The position numbers and the translations under genes were made by a program. Positions 6,896-14,307 of a stretch of DNA of 21,579 nt are shown here, in pieces; the stretch's first letter is position 1, and every line of letters starts with the position of its first letter. The notes below the pieces were generated by a model. It had not been told where the DNA came from, did no database searches, and saw only the letters and a list, made by a program, of their open reading frames with translations. The stretch is from Caulobacteraceae bacterium (GTDB lineage Bacteria; Pseudomonadota; Alphaproteobacteria; Caulobacterales; Caulobacteraceae): positions 1 to 21,579 of the forward strand of contig JANXWN010000362.1 of the NCBI GenBank assembly GCA_025351125.1. Reading direction: 5' to 3'.

Positions 6896-7749
6896 GGTTC
6901 GGTCTCGGTCGCCGCCGCGCCGGCCCCCCGCTCGACCGCCCGCTCCAGAACCGGTCGCCAATCGGCTTCGAACGGCAGCAGGAAATCTTCGATCAGGGAG
7001 CGTTCCAGATCGGCCGCCGATAACCGGTGTCGCAGCGTCTCGGCCCCGCGCCGACGCACGGTGAGTTGGTTGTCGGCAAGCATGTAGCGCGTATCCAACT
7101 CGGTTCGCGAGACGATCAGGGTCTTGCGAAACAGCGAGTCGGGGTGGGTCGAGGTGAACCAGTTGGCGGCGACATAATCGATATCCAAAGGGGCTTCGGG
7201 CGCAATATCATAGATCGGTTGCCAGTCGTCCACGATGCGCGCTTCCAAGCGTAGACCGTCGGCGTCGGGGCTGAGGCGGACCGCTTCGAACGCAGTTTGC
7301 TGAGGCTCGCGAACGGCGAGCCGTATGGAGGCCGTCAGCATGGCGGCGCCGAAACCAACGTCGGCGAGCCAGTCTTCACCATCCAGCCGCACGCGCACCG
7401 CCTGGTGGGTGCGCGGAACCGGCTGATCAAGGCGACGATTCCAACGCGGCCGCGCGAGGAGGTTCGATGCCTCGAAACTCATTGCCCGCAGCACACGCTT
7501 GAAAAGATCGTTCTGCTCGAAACAATAACCACCGCGCCGCGCGCCGATCAGCTTGGCGTCGATGACGGCGGGGTCGAGGCCGACGCCGCGCCCCATTTGC
7601 ACGTCGATGGCCTCGAACGGGATGGCCGCGGGGTGCAGCCGCTGAAGCGTTTGCAAAACCGCGAGCGTCGGTTCGCGCGGCCCGGCATAGCCGACGCGGG
7701 CGCAATAAGCGTCGAGATTCACCTGAGACCCATGATGAAAATTTGTCAT
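6685..7749 (-). CDS. Arylamine N-acetyltransferase with extended C-terminus
   Basis: An acetyl-CoA-dependent N-acetyltransferase of the NAT family, acting in the cytoplasm on aryl amines, hydrazines or related acyl acceptors. The catalytic triad is visible: Cys76 in RRGGYCFEQN, His115 in RTHQAV and Asp130 in LADVGFG. The N-terminal PFEAIDVQMGRGVGLD is also typical. The ATG at 7749 follows GAAGGGG; a longer frame to 7812 lacks family resemblance. The product would be 354 residues, whereas the family is usually near 270-285. The excess, from about residue 286, is rich in Ala, Ser, Arg and Pro and is encoded opposite the vapC pseudogene. The native stop was probably lost when the toxin-antitoxin pair arrived or when deletions occurred at the junction. 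The catalytic domain itself looks whole. Confidence 0.88.
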   Translation of the reverse strand: MTNFHHGSQVNLDAYCARVGYAGPREPTLAVLQTLQRLHPAAIPFEAIDVQMGRGVGLDPAVIDAKLIGARRGGYCFEQNDLFKRVLRAMSFEASNLLARPRWNRRLDQPVPRTHQAVRVRLDGEDWLADVGFGAAMLTASIRLAVREPQQTAFEAVRLSPDADGLRLEARIVDDWQPIYDIAPEAPLDIDYVAANWFTSTHPDSLFRKTLIVSRTELDTRYMLADNQLTVRRRGAETLRHRLSAADLERSLIEDFLLPFEADWRPVLERAVERGAGAAATETEPHSASFSPASAAKAAKSASQVKSATSASRQPERPARRRAPPCGPRSAERRITDPRAPNNRSPDQGLLALR

Positions 7750-7803
7750 CAAACCCCTTCTAATATGTGGCGTAGCGGGGACACCATTCCACACCTCGCG
7801 ACT

Positions 7804-7860
7804 TGGCGCCAAACAGCGGCCGCGGTTTGGCCGGGTTCATTTTCGCCGCGCGTGGCGAAA
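7804..7860. promoter_or_regulatory. Cluster of palindromes in the NAT-thioesterase divergent gap
   Basis: The 239-base gap between two divergent genes contains close-set inverted repeats. TTGGCGCCAA (7804-7813) is a perfect palindrome. GCCAAAC (7808-7814) pairs with GTTTGGC (7825-7831) around GCGGCCGC. TTTCGCC (7841-7847) pairs with GGCGAAA (7854-7860) around a 6-base loop. These may be operator sites for a shared regulator. I could not find convincing promoter hexamers, and short GC-rich palindromes occur by chance in such DNA. Confidence 0.25.
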
Positions 7861-7988
7861 CATCGCACCGGTGGTCCGTCGTTCGAAGGCTCGCGCCTGT
7901 TCGCGGCGCCCGACACGGGCTGAGCACCCCTTGCACGTCGCCCGCACGCCCTCTAACCCCGACAATTCGACGGTAAGGGTGACGACGC

Positions 7989-8936
7989 GTGGCTGACACA
8001 ATCGACGAGACCTACGGCGGCATCGAAGTTTGGCGTGGAAGCGTTAACGCTTGGGAATGCGACCACATGGGGCACATGAACGTGCGCTTCTATGTCGCGC
8101 GCGCCATGGAAGGGATGGTTGGCGTGGCTGACGCGCTCGGTCTGCACGGCACCTTCCACGCCCACGCCAACGCCACCTTGCTGGTGAAGGATCAGCATAT
8201 TCGGTTCTTGCGCGAAGCTCGCCCCGGCGCGCCCCTGCACATGGTTGCGGGCATTTTGGACGTCTCGGATAGCGAGGCGCGCATATTGCAATTGATCGTG
8301 CACTCCGGGTCAGGGGAGTTGGCGGCCAGCTTGCAGACGGTGGTTAGTCACGTCACGGCGCAGGAAGAACGACCGTTTGCTTGGTCGACGGCAACGCGAT
8401 CTCGGGCCGAAGCTTTCGCCGTCAGCGTGCCGGATCGCGCCGCGCCGCGCAGCCTGTCGCCGATGTCTTCGCCTGGTTTCGCCAACCTCTCGGAAGCGGT
8501 TCGTTTGGGTCTGGTTCGCTTGAGTGCCGGCGCCATCACCCCTCAGGATTGCGACGCCTTCGGTCGGATGCGACCAGAAACGTTCATCGCTCGCGTATCC
8601 GATGGCGTGCCGGCCCTCGCCGCCGCATTTCGCGAGGGCGCCAGTGGCGTTGACCGGTCCGCCAACGTCGGTGGCGCGGTGATCGAATACCGTTTGTCGC
8701 ACCGGGCTTGGCCACGCGCGGGCGACCGCTTCGAAATTCGCTCCGGTTTGGCGGGTATCGACGCCCGAACCCAAAAAGTGGTGCACTGGATGCTCGATCC
8801 GGTCAGCGGCGAGGCGTGGGGGACCGCTGAAGCCATCGCCGTCGCTCTCGACCTGAAGGCGCGCAAAATGATCCCCAATAGCGCGGCTGACCAATCGCGT
8901 TTGCGGCCACGAATCACGCCGGGATTGACGATGTAA
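7989..8936 (+). CDS. Double hot-dog acyl-CoA/acyl-ACP thioesterase-like protein
   Basis: A 315-residue protein made of two hot-dog folds in tandem. The first half has the signature WECDHMGHMNVRFYVARAMEG (about residues 23-43), in which Asp and the following His-Met-Gly-His resemble the active site of 4-hydroxybenzoyl-CoA-type thioesterases. The second half has a degenerate equivalent, DCDAFGRMRPETFIARVSDGVPAL (about residues 188-211), so the protein probably forms its own pseudo-dimer. The likely reaction is hydrolysis of a medium or long acyl-CoA or acyl-ACP. GTG 7989 is taken as start, with TAAGGG upstream. It converges with the alpha/beta hydrolase gene with a 23-base gap that holds only a small AGGC/GCCT hairpin. 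Substrate cannot be stated. Confidence 0.8.
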   Translation: MADTIDETYGGIEVWRGSVNAWECDHMGHMNVRFYVARAMEGMVGVADALGLHGTFHAHANATLLVKDQHIRFLREARPGAPLHMVAGILDVSDSEARILQLIVHSGSGELAASLQTVVSHVTAQEERPFAWSTATRSRAEAFAVSVPDRAAPRSLSPMSSPGFANLSEAVRLGLVRLSAGAITPQDCDAFGRMRPETFIARVSDGVPALAAAFREGASGVDRSANVGGAVIEYRLSHRAWPRAGDRFEIRSGLAGIDARTQKVVHWMLDPVSGEAWGTAEAIAVALDLKARKMIPNSAADQSRLRPRITPGLTM

Positions 8937-8959
8937 TATGTCCTCAGGCGAGCGAGCCT

Positions 8960-9820
8960 TTACACCCGCTCGATCGCCGCCTGCAGCACCGCTCGAGCAA
9001 GGTCGGGGCGTTCCATGGGAAGGAAATGACCCGTAGCGGGTACGATTTCAAACGTGATGCGCGACGCGGCGCGGGACGTTTGGGCAACGGGATTGAACCG
9101 GCAGGCGGAATCGTTCTCCGCGGCATAGATTTCGATCGGGCAGGCTGACTGCGCGAACGCCGCGCGGCTATCGTGGCGTTGAGCGCGATAGGTTGAGGCC
9201 TCCCACTTTGGGGCGCAACTCAGCGTGACCTCGCCCGACGGCAAATCGCGCAAACCGTCGGCCAGGTAATCGCTCAGCATGGCGTCCGGCCACCCGATAA
9301 AGGCCCCCCGTCCCCGATAGGACGCGAAGGCCGCGGCCCGATCATCGTAAACCGCCCGCCGCCGTTCCGCGCCCATCGCCAGAAGCATCGGCTGGTCGGA
9401 CTCGACGACCGGCGCCGGCAGAATCACCGGATCAAACAACGCCAAACGTCGGGCCAAGCGCGGTTCGGCCGCCGCCGCCAACAGCGATATTGTACCCCCC
9501 ATCGAGTGTCCTGCCAGGACAACGCCCTCAAGATTCAACGCCTGACGCAAGGCCAGCAAATCATCGCGAAAGTCATACCAATCGGACCGACGGTCGGGGA
9601 TGGCCGGCAAGGTCGACCGGCCGTGACCGCGCTGGTCCACCGCGAGAATACGATAAGTCGCCGCGAGGGGCTCGAGAATGCAGCGATAGGTTAGGGCGTT
9701 AAAGCCCGTGGCATGCAGGAAAACCAGATCGATGGGGCGATCCGCGGGACCCCAGTCGAGCACGCACGCCGTCCCGACGCCGCGCCGCGGCAGCGTCACG
9801 AAACGTTGGCCGAAACTCAA
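8960..9820 (-). CDS. Alpha/beta-fold hydrolase
   Basis: A 286-residue alpha/beta hydrolase. The oxyanion-side motif FLHATGFN (about residues 35-41), the strand AVDQRGHGRS, the nucleophile elbow GHSMGG with Ser106, and the C-terminal ATGHFLPMERP with the catalytic His are all present. The acid is probably the Asp in YAAENDSACRF. Residues about 125-205 form a cap. Esterase, lipase and C-C hydrolase activities are all possible. The start is unsure: TTG 9820 lies 4 bases after the CHAP gene stop, with no clear ribosome-binding site, which suggests coupling to the upstream gene; GTG 9799 is an alternative. The protein has no signal peptide, so it acts in the cytoplasm, unlike its neighbour. Confidence 0.85.
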   Translation of the reverse strand: MSFGQRFVTLPRRGVGTACVLDWGPADRPIDLVFLHATGFNALTYRCILEPLAATYRILAVDQRGHGRSTLPAIPDRRSDWYDFRDDLLALRQALNLEGVVLAGHSMGGTISLLAAAAEPRLARRLALFDPVILPAPVVESDQPMLLAMGAERRRAVYDDRAAAFASYRGRGAFIGWPDAMLSDYLADGLRDLPSGEVTLSCAPKWEASTYRAQRHDSRAAFAQSACPIEIYAAENDSACRFNPVAQTSRAASRITFEIVPATGHFLPMERPDLARAVLQAAIERV

Positions 9821-9824
9821 GCTG

Positions 9825-10487
9825 TCAACGCTTTTCCGCGGGGTTTTGGCCGCTCGCCTGCGCTATCAGGGCGGCGATCCGATCGGTCGAGTCGGCGACT
9901 TGACCCAACATCTGCAGAGGCGAGGCGCCCGGACGCACAGCCGCGACCACTTCGTTGGCGGCGTTTTGCGCCATCGCCACCGCTACGTTTTGCGCCACGG
10001 CGAATTTGGAGGCGGCGTCGTCCTGATAAATAAACCCATAGGTGGGATAGGTGGTCGTTCCTAGATCGCGCGAGGGGTCGTACCACACCTTAACTTCGCT
10101 CCAGTCGCCTGCCGGAGACACGTCGATGACGGTCACGTTCTGCTCGACGTGTCCGCGCGCGCCCTCGATAATCGACCAATTGGCGTGCGTGATTTGGATG
10201 ATGCGATCGGTAAGCACCTGACTCACCACGGCCACATGGCCCAAACGCATCCGACCTGTCGGCTTGAAGCACAGCACGGCGCCCGCTTTCGGCGCAAATC
10301 CGGTTTGATACCGACCGGCCGCTTGGCGCCACCATGTGTGCGCGTCGCCGAAAATCTGTATTCCGGACATCAGTCGTGCGAAGGGAACGCATTGCCAATA
10401 AGAGTCGGCCGTGGCGCCCGTCGGACTGATGCTCACGAGCAGAGCCGCAGCGATGGAACCAATCACGGTTCTCAAACGTATATGCAT
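9825..10487 (-). CDS. Secreted CHAP-domain protein (putative peptidoglycan amidase/endopeptidase)
   Basis: A 220-residue exported protein. A signal peptide (MHIRLRTVIGSIAAALLVSISPTGATA) is followed directly by the CHAP domain: DSYWQCVPFARLMSGIQIFGDAHTWW with the nucleophile Cys33, then GHVAVVSQVLTD with the catalytic His, and ITHANW with the likely third residue. CHAP enzymes cut amide bonds in peptidoglycan or glutathionylspermidine. After the domain come about 60 residues rich in Ala that contain a TYGFIYQDD segment. The ATG at 10487 gives a normal signal peptide; ATG 10523 would add 12 residues (MHRSVNRGNFLK) and cannot be excluded. It is the first gene of a likely two-gene unit with the hydrolase, and its upstream region is notably AT-rich. 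Confidence 0.82.
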   Translation of the reverse strand: MHIRLRTVIGSIAAALLVSISPTGATADSYWQCVPFARLMSGIQIFGDAHTWWRQAAGRYQTGFAPKAGAVLCFKPTGRMRLGHVAVVSQVLTDRIIQITHANWSIIEGARGHVEQNVTVIDVSPAGDWSEVKVWYDPSRDLGTTTYPTYGFIYQDDAASKFAVAQNVAVAMAQNAANEVVAAVRPGASPLQMLGQVADSTDRIAALIAQASGQNPAEKR

Positions 10488-10523
10488 TTTCAGGAAATTT
10501 CCCCGATTAACAGATCTATGCAT

Positions 10524-10952
10524 AACGTGCGCCTAGATAAATGAAAAGAGTGTTTATTTCCAGATCGATTGAAAATATGTGAATAACTCTGAGAGGAGCT
10601 CACGTCCCCGTGATCAATCGATGGTTTACCGCAGCAGTATAGATCTCCGATATTTACTAAAATTATTTATGTATACTTAAGATTTAACATTAGAAAATAC
10701 TTTATTCAGCCGCAAAATATAACGGGCTGATAGCTTTAGGGATCGTGGTAGACCACCTGAATGCCCTAGTTCGCCCGCGTGGCAAGGCGATTTGATTACC
10801 GGACATAAGGCCGACGAAGACTAACGGCGGTTTCAAAACGCAACGCTCGGCACGCTCGCTAGGGCTCGAATTGCAAGACGCGACGCTTCGTCGCACCGCA
10901 TTGCGTATTTTCGCCCCCGCCAGGGCTGCCTCTTCGCCCCCCCCCCCCGCTG
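10524..10952. other. AT-rich intergenic region without a recognisable gene
   Basis: This 429-base gap separates the CHAP gene from terC. Bases 10524-10735 are far richer in A and T than the rest of the window; by hand count only about 17 of 60 bases are G or C at 10621-10680. An inverted repeat, ATCGATTG (10564-10571) and CAATCGAT (10615-10622), sits on the CHAP side. On the minus strand a short open frame (10702-10896) ends LKPPLVFVGLMSGNQIALPRGRTR... and I do not recognise it; it could be the relic of a lost gene. No convincing -35/-10 pair, tRNA or insertion-sequence end was found. Confidence 0.5.
10937..10948. repeat. Homopolymer run of 12 C (12 G on the terC coding strand)
   Basis: Twelve consecutive C lie four bases beyond the terC stop codon. 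No other single-base tract in the window is this long. Such tracts change length by slippage. As it is outside the coding region it cannot switch terC by frameshift, but a length change or G-quadruplex-like structure could affect the mRNA end. A sequencing length error is possible here. Confidence 0.8.
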
Positions 10953-11669
10953 TTAACGCTCGCCGCCAGCCTTGCGATGAAAGATGTTGAGCATTTCCAC
11001 GAACATCGAAAAGGCGATGGCAAAATAAAGGTAGCCACGCGGCAGGTGGAATCCCAAACCATCCGCGACCAAGGCCACACCGATCAGCAAGATAAACGCC
11101 AGCGCCAGCAGTTTGGCGGTCGGGCGGTGGTGGATAAAATCGCCCACGGGCTTAGCGGCGAACAACATCACCAGCGTCGACGCCACGACGGCGGCGATCA
11201 TCACCGGCAGATTATTGGTCATTCCCACCGCCGTAACGACGCTGTCGATCGAAAAAACGATGTTGATCAAGCCGATCTGGACGATGACTGGCCAAAGCTT
11301 GGCATGACCACCTTTCGGCGCCGCGTCGGGCGCGTGACCTTCGATGGCGTCATGAATTTCCGTCGTGCCCTTGGCGAGCAAAAACAGTCCCCCACCGATC
11401 AAGACCAAATCCTTGATACTAAAAGCGCGACCGAACGCGGTAAACAGCGCGACGCTCAGTTTGGTCAGCCACACCAAGCCGCCCAACATGGCGATTCTGA
11501 GCACCATGGCCAAAGCCATGCCGACACGCCGCCCGGTCGGCCGCTCCGCGCGCTCAAGTCGATGCACCGCCATCGCCAAAAAGACGATATTGTCGATCCC
11601 GAGAATGATCTCGAGAAAGGTCAGCGTGGCAAACGACGCTAGCACTTCACCATTCAGCAGTTGGGCCAT
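10953..11669 (-). CDS. TerC-family integral membrane protein
   Basis: A 238-residue inner-membrane protein of the TerC/Alx group, whose members are linked to tellurite resistance and to metal ion, mainly manganese, export. Hydrophobic helices occur throughout. The two characteristic acidic segments are present: LEIILGIDNIVFLAM near the start and INIVFSIDSVVTAVGM in the middle, each with an Asp inside a membrane helix. Helices IAMLGGLVWLTKLSVALF, LVLIGGGLFLLAKG and ALAFILLIGVALVADGLGF are also typical. The start at ATG 11669 (MAQLLNGEVLASFATL) matches the family; a longer frame to 11804 lies over the decayed regulator region. No ribosome-binding site is strong. The gene stands alone, and no yybP-ykoY-like manganese riboswitch is visible upstream. 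Confidence 0.88.
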   Translation of the reverse strand: MAQLLNGEVLASFATLTFLEIILGIDNIVFLAMAVHRLERAERPTGRRVGMALAMVLRIAMLGGLVWLTKLSVALFTAFGRAFSIKDLVLIGGGLFLLAKGTTEIHDAIEGHAPDAAPKGGHAKLWPVIVQIGLINIVFSIDSVVTAVGMTNNLPVMIAAVVASTLVMLFAAKPVGDFIHHRPTAKLLALAFILLIGVALVADGLGFHLPRGYLYFAIAFSMFVEMLNIFHRKAGGER

Positions 11670-11822
11670 GCGGTAGTATGGGCGGTCGAGGGGCCGCGGA
11701 TCAATCGTCTTTGGCAAATCGCCTGCAACCCTACCTGGATCGTCGGCTGTCGCGCGGATGTCCGGTATTTGACGGCTTGCTGACGTGTTCATGCGGCAAG
11801 GCACGTTTTAGAGGGTTTCGCG

Positions 11823-11997
11823 ATGATCGATGGCCCGCCAATGCTCATTCAAAAACTCAGGCTGCAACACGGCTGGTTGCAGGAATAGAGTGGGGTATCG
11901 GCGTCGTGTCACATGGACGGCGCGTGTTTGATCAGGTTCCCTTGAGCGGCCGGTGGCAGGGGCGGAGGCGGAACAATATCTGGGGCGCAAGCTGTGA
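11823..11997 (+). pseudogene. Remnant of an XRE-type HTH / 2TM-domain regulator, internally deleted
   Basis: Behind an AGAGGG ribosome-binding-like sequence, ATG 11823 opens MIDGPPMLIQKLRLQHGW. The part LIQKLRLQxGW is the start of a known helix-turn-helix family whose C-terminus is a two-helix membrane (2TM) domain. A TAG at 11886 ends this frame. A second frame overlapping from about 11873 reads LVAGIEWGIGVVSHGRRVF, which resembles the end of a 2TM domain. A third reads AEAEQYLGRKL and stops at TGA 11995-11997, again like the C-terminal end of that family. The gene seems to have lost nearly all of its helix-turn-helix and first membrane helix, plus a later frameshift. The order of the three fragments is as expected for one gene. 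Identification is from short motifs. Confidence 0.55.
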
Positions 11998-12002
11998 GCG
12001 GC

Positions 12003-14201
12003 TCACAAAAAACTATACGGATCGACGTCGATTGTTAGCCGGATCGCGCCCGGCGGTCGGACCCGAGCGCGCCATGCGCCGAGGTAGGCTTGCAAATTAA
12101 CGGATCGGTCGGCGCGCACCAGGAAACGTTTGCGCCGCCGCCCGCGAACCAATCCTAACGGCGCGTCGGCGGGGCCGTAAACGCTGACGCCCTGCGCGTT
12201 GGGCGCCGCCGCCGCGAGGGCCTGCACAAAGGTTTCCAGGGCAGCCGCATCGGGTCCGGAAACGATCACCGCCGCCAAACGTCCATAGGGCGGTAAGCCC
12301 GCGAGCTCCCGTTCGGACATTTCCACGGCCACAAAGGCATCTCGATCACCCGCCGCTATCGCTTGCATGACCGGGTGATCGGGGGCCCAGGTTTGAATCA
12401 GGGCGCGGCCGGGCTGATCGCGACGGCCGGCGCGTCCGGACACTTGTGTGAGGAGTTGATAGGTCCGTTCCGCTGCCCGCAGATCGCCGCCGCGCAGTCC
12501 AAGATCAGCGTCCACCACCCCCACCAGCGTTAGGCCCGGAAAATTGTGCCCTTTCGCGGCGGCCTGGGTGGCGACCATAATGTCGAATTCCCCGGCCGCC
12601 ATGGCGTCAATCAAGGCGCGGGCGTCCGCGGCGCTGGAGGCGGTGTCGGAGGAAAATACCGCCAATCGTGCGTTGGGAAATAGGCGCCGCGCCTCCTCCT
12701 CGATCCGCTCGACGCCGGGGCCGATGGCGACCAGCGATTCAGGCGCGCCGCAGTGCGGGCAGCGGTCCGGCTTGGGCATGGAAAAGCCTGTCAGGTGACA
12801 CACCAAGCGGCCGGTATAGCGATGCTCCACCAACCAGGAATCGCTGTCGGGCGCCCGCATCCGCTCGCCGCATGCCCGGCACAGCACCAGTGGGGCATAG
12901 CCGCGGCGATTGAGGAACAACAGCGACTGCTCGCCACGCGCCAAGGTGTCGGCTACCGCGCCGACGAGTCTAGGCGAGAGCCAGCCGCCTTTGTCCGGCG
13001 GCGACGCACGCATATCGATCAGGCTGATGTCCGGCATCCCGGCGGCGCCGTGGCGATCCGACAGACGCAGCCACTGGTAGCGTCCGCCTTGCGCGTTCCA
13101 CAAGGTTTCCAGGGACGGCGTGGCCGAAGCGAGAACGACGGCGCAATCCTCGATCTTGGCGCGGGCGACGGCCAAGTCGCGAGCGTGATAGATAAATCCG
13201 TCTTCCTGCTTGTAGGAACTGTCGTGTTCTTCGTCGACGACAATTAATTTTAGACAGACGAACGGAAGAAACAGGGCCGAGCGCGCGCCGACAACAATAC
13301 GCGCCGCGCCGGAAGCGACGCCCTCCCACGTTTGTCGGCGTTTCGGGGGCGCAACGCCCGAATGCCATTGCGCCGGGGCGGCGCCGAAGCGGACCGTGAA
13401 ACGGTCGAGCACCGCTTGCGTTAGGGCGATTTCCGGAAGAAGCACCAGGACTTGGGCCTGGGGGTCCAGAGCTAAAGCGCCCGCCGCCGCCTCCAAATAC
13501 ACCTCGGTCTTGCCCGAACCGGTGACGCCGTCGAGCAGAGCCACGGTAAACTGATCTTGCCCCACAACCACCTTGAGCGCCTCGGCAGCGGCCACCTGAC
13601 TGGAGTTAAGAGCGGCGCCCGGGAGACCGCAATCCGGCGCGCCCCAGTGAACGCTCGGCGAGATCGCCACCTCGCCAAGCGCGCCGTCGTCCAGCAATCC
13701 TTTGATCACGCTGGCGGAGACGCCGCCGGCGCGGGTGAGATCGGCGCGCGTCAGGGGCGTTGTCGCCGCCGCCAGCGCCCTAATTCGCGCCGGGGTCGAA
13801 CGTTCCGGCGTGGAACCGGTCGCGACGACGCGACGTTCGGGTTTGGGTTTGGGCGCACGTAGTCCTCGCAGCGTCATCGCCAACGGCTGCCCCGGCCAAT
13901 CGACCGCATAGCGCGCCGCCCATTGAATAAATTCCAGCGTGCGCGGCGGCAACGGCCAATCATCGAGACGTTCGGCCACGGCCTTAAGGGGTCGATTACC
14001 CCCCCGCGCGGGACGTAGGCCAATCACCACGCCGCGCACGACCCGCGCTCCCAAGGGCGCCGCCACCTGATCGCCAAGCTTGAGGCCCATGCCGACCGGC
14101 GCCTCATAGTCGAACGCTTCAGGCAGCGGCAGGGGAAGCAGCACCTGCGCAATCCACTTTTCGCTCGCTTCGTCGTCGGCCGCGTCCATACCGACGGTCA
14201 T
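12003..14201 (-). CDS. priA: Primosomal protein N' (replication restart helicase PriA)
   Basis: A 732-residue superfamily 2 helicase that reloads the replisome at stalled forks. The N-terminal 3'-end-binding domain starts KWIAQVLLPLPLPEAFDYEAP. The helicase core has Walker A GVTGSGKTEVYLEAA, the Walker B box VVDEEHDSSYKQEDG, ASATPSLET, and motifs V-VI (MVATQAAAKGHNFPGLTLV... QVSGRAGRRDQPG). The zinc region reads CRACGERMRAPDSDSWLVEH...LVCHLTGFSMPKPDRCPHCGAPE. Only five of the usual eight Cys remain: the second CxxC pair is A..S and the second Cys of the third pair is Thr. ATG 14201 is chosen because homology begins about a dozen codons later; ATG 14189 is also possible. An open frame further upstream is antisense to the DUF484 gene. 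It is divergent from DUF484-xerC. Confidence 0.95.
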   Translation of the reverse strand: MTVGMDAADDEASEKWIAQVLLPLPLPEAFDYEAPVGMGLKLGDQVAAPLGARVVRGVVIGLRPARGGNRPLKAVAERLDDWPLPPRTLEFIQWAARYAVDWPGQPLAMTLRGLRAPKPKPERRVVATGSTPERSTPARIRALAAATTPLTRADLTRAGGVSASVIKGLLDDGALGEVAISPSVHWGAPDCGLPGAALNSSQVAAAEALKVVVGQDQFTVALLDGVTGSGKTEVYLEAAAGALALDPQAQVLVLLPEIALTQAVLDRFTVRFGAAPAQWHSGVAPPKRRQTWEGVASGAARIVVGARSALFLPFVCLKLIVVDEEHDSSYKQEDGFIYHARDLAVARAKIEDCAVVLASATPSLETLWNAQGGRYQWLRLSDRHGAAGMPDISLIDMRASPPDKGGWLSPRLVGAVADTLARGEQSLLFLNRRGYAPLVLCRACGERMRAPDSDSWLVEHRYTGRLVCHLTGFSMPKPDRCPHCGAPESLVAIGPGVERIEEEARRLFPNARLAVFSSDTASSAADARALIDAMAAGEFDIMVATQAAAKGHNFPGLTLVGVVDADLGLRGGDLRAAERTYQLLTQVSGRAGRRDQPGRALIQTWAPDHPVMQAIAAGDRDAFVAVEMSERELAGLPPYGRLAAVIVSGPDAAALETFVQALAAAAPNAQGVSVYGPADAPLGLVRGRRRKRFLVRADRSVNLQAYLGAWRARVRPPGAIRLTIDVDPYSFL

Positions 14202-14307
14202 CGCGCAATCGGCGAGAGTCGTCGAGGCTAGCGGCGGCGAAACGCAAGCGGCTGTTAACCCGAATGGGTGTTGAACCGCTTTCACGGCCCGAACGGGAAG
14301 GCGACGC

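Noticed and set aside
7297..7923. A plus-strand frame of 208 codons opposite NAT and the following gap.
   Set aside because: Most of it is antisense to NAT, the rest is in GC-rich spacer, and no motif or ribosome-binding site supports it.
10702..10896. Short minus-strand frame of 64 codons as a gene.
   Set aside because: GTG start without a ribosome-binding site and no recognised family; kept only as a possible relic in the AT-rich gap.
11610..11675. TTGATC and CATACT with an 18-base spacer upstream of terC as a promoter.
   Set aside because: Only four of six bases match in each box and the start would fall on the ATG; too weak to claim.
11990..12011. Inverted repeat TGTGAGC-G-GCTCACA near the priA stop as a terminator.
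   Set aside because: The A-run follows on the plus strand, so on the priA strand the T-run precedes the stem. It also overlaps the stop codon, so it does not fit an intrinsic terminator for priA.
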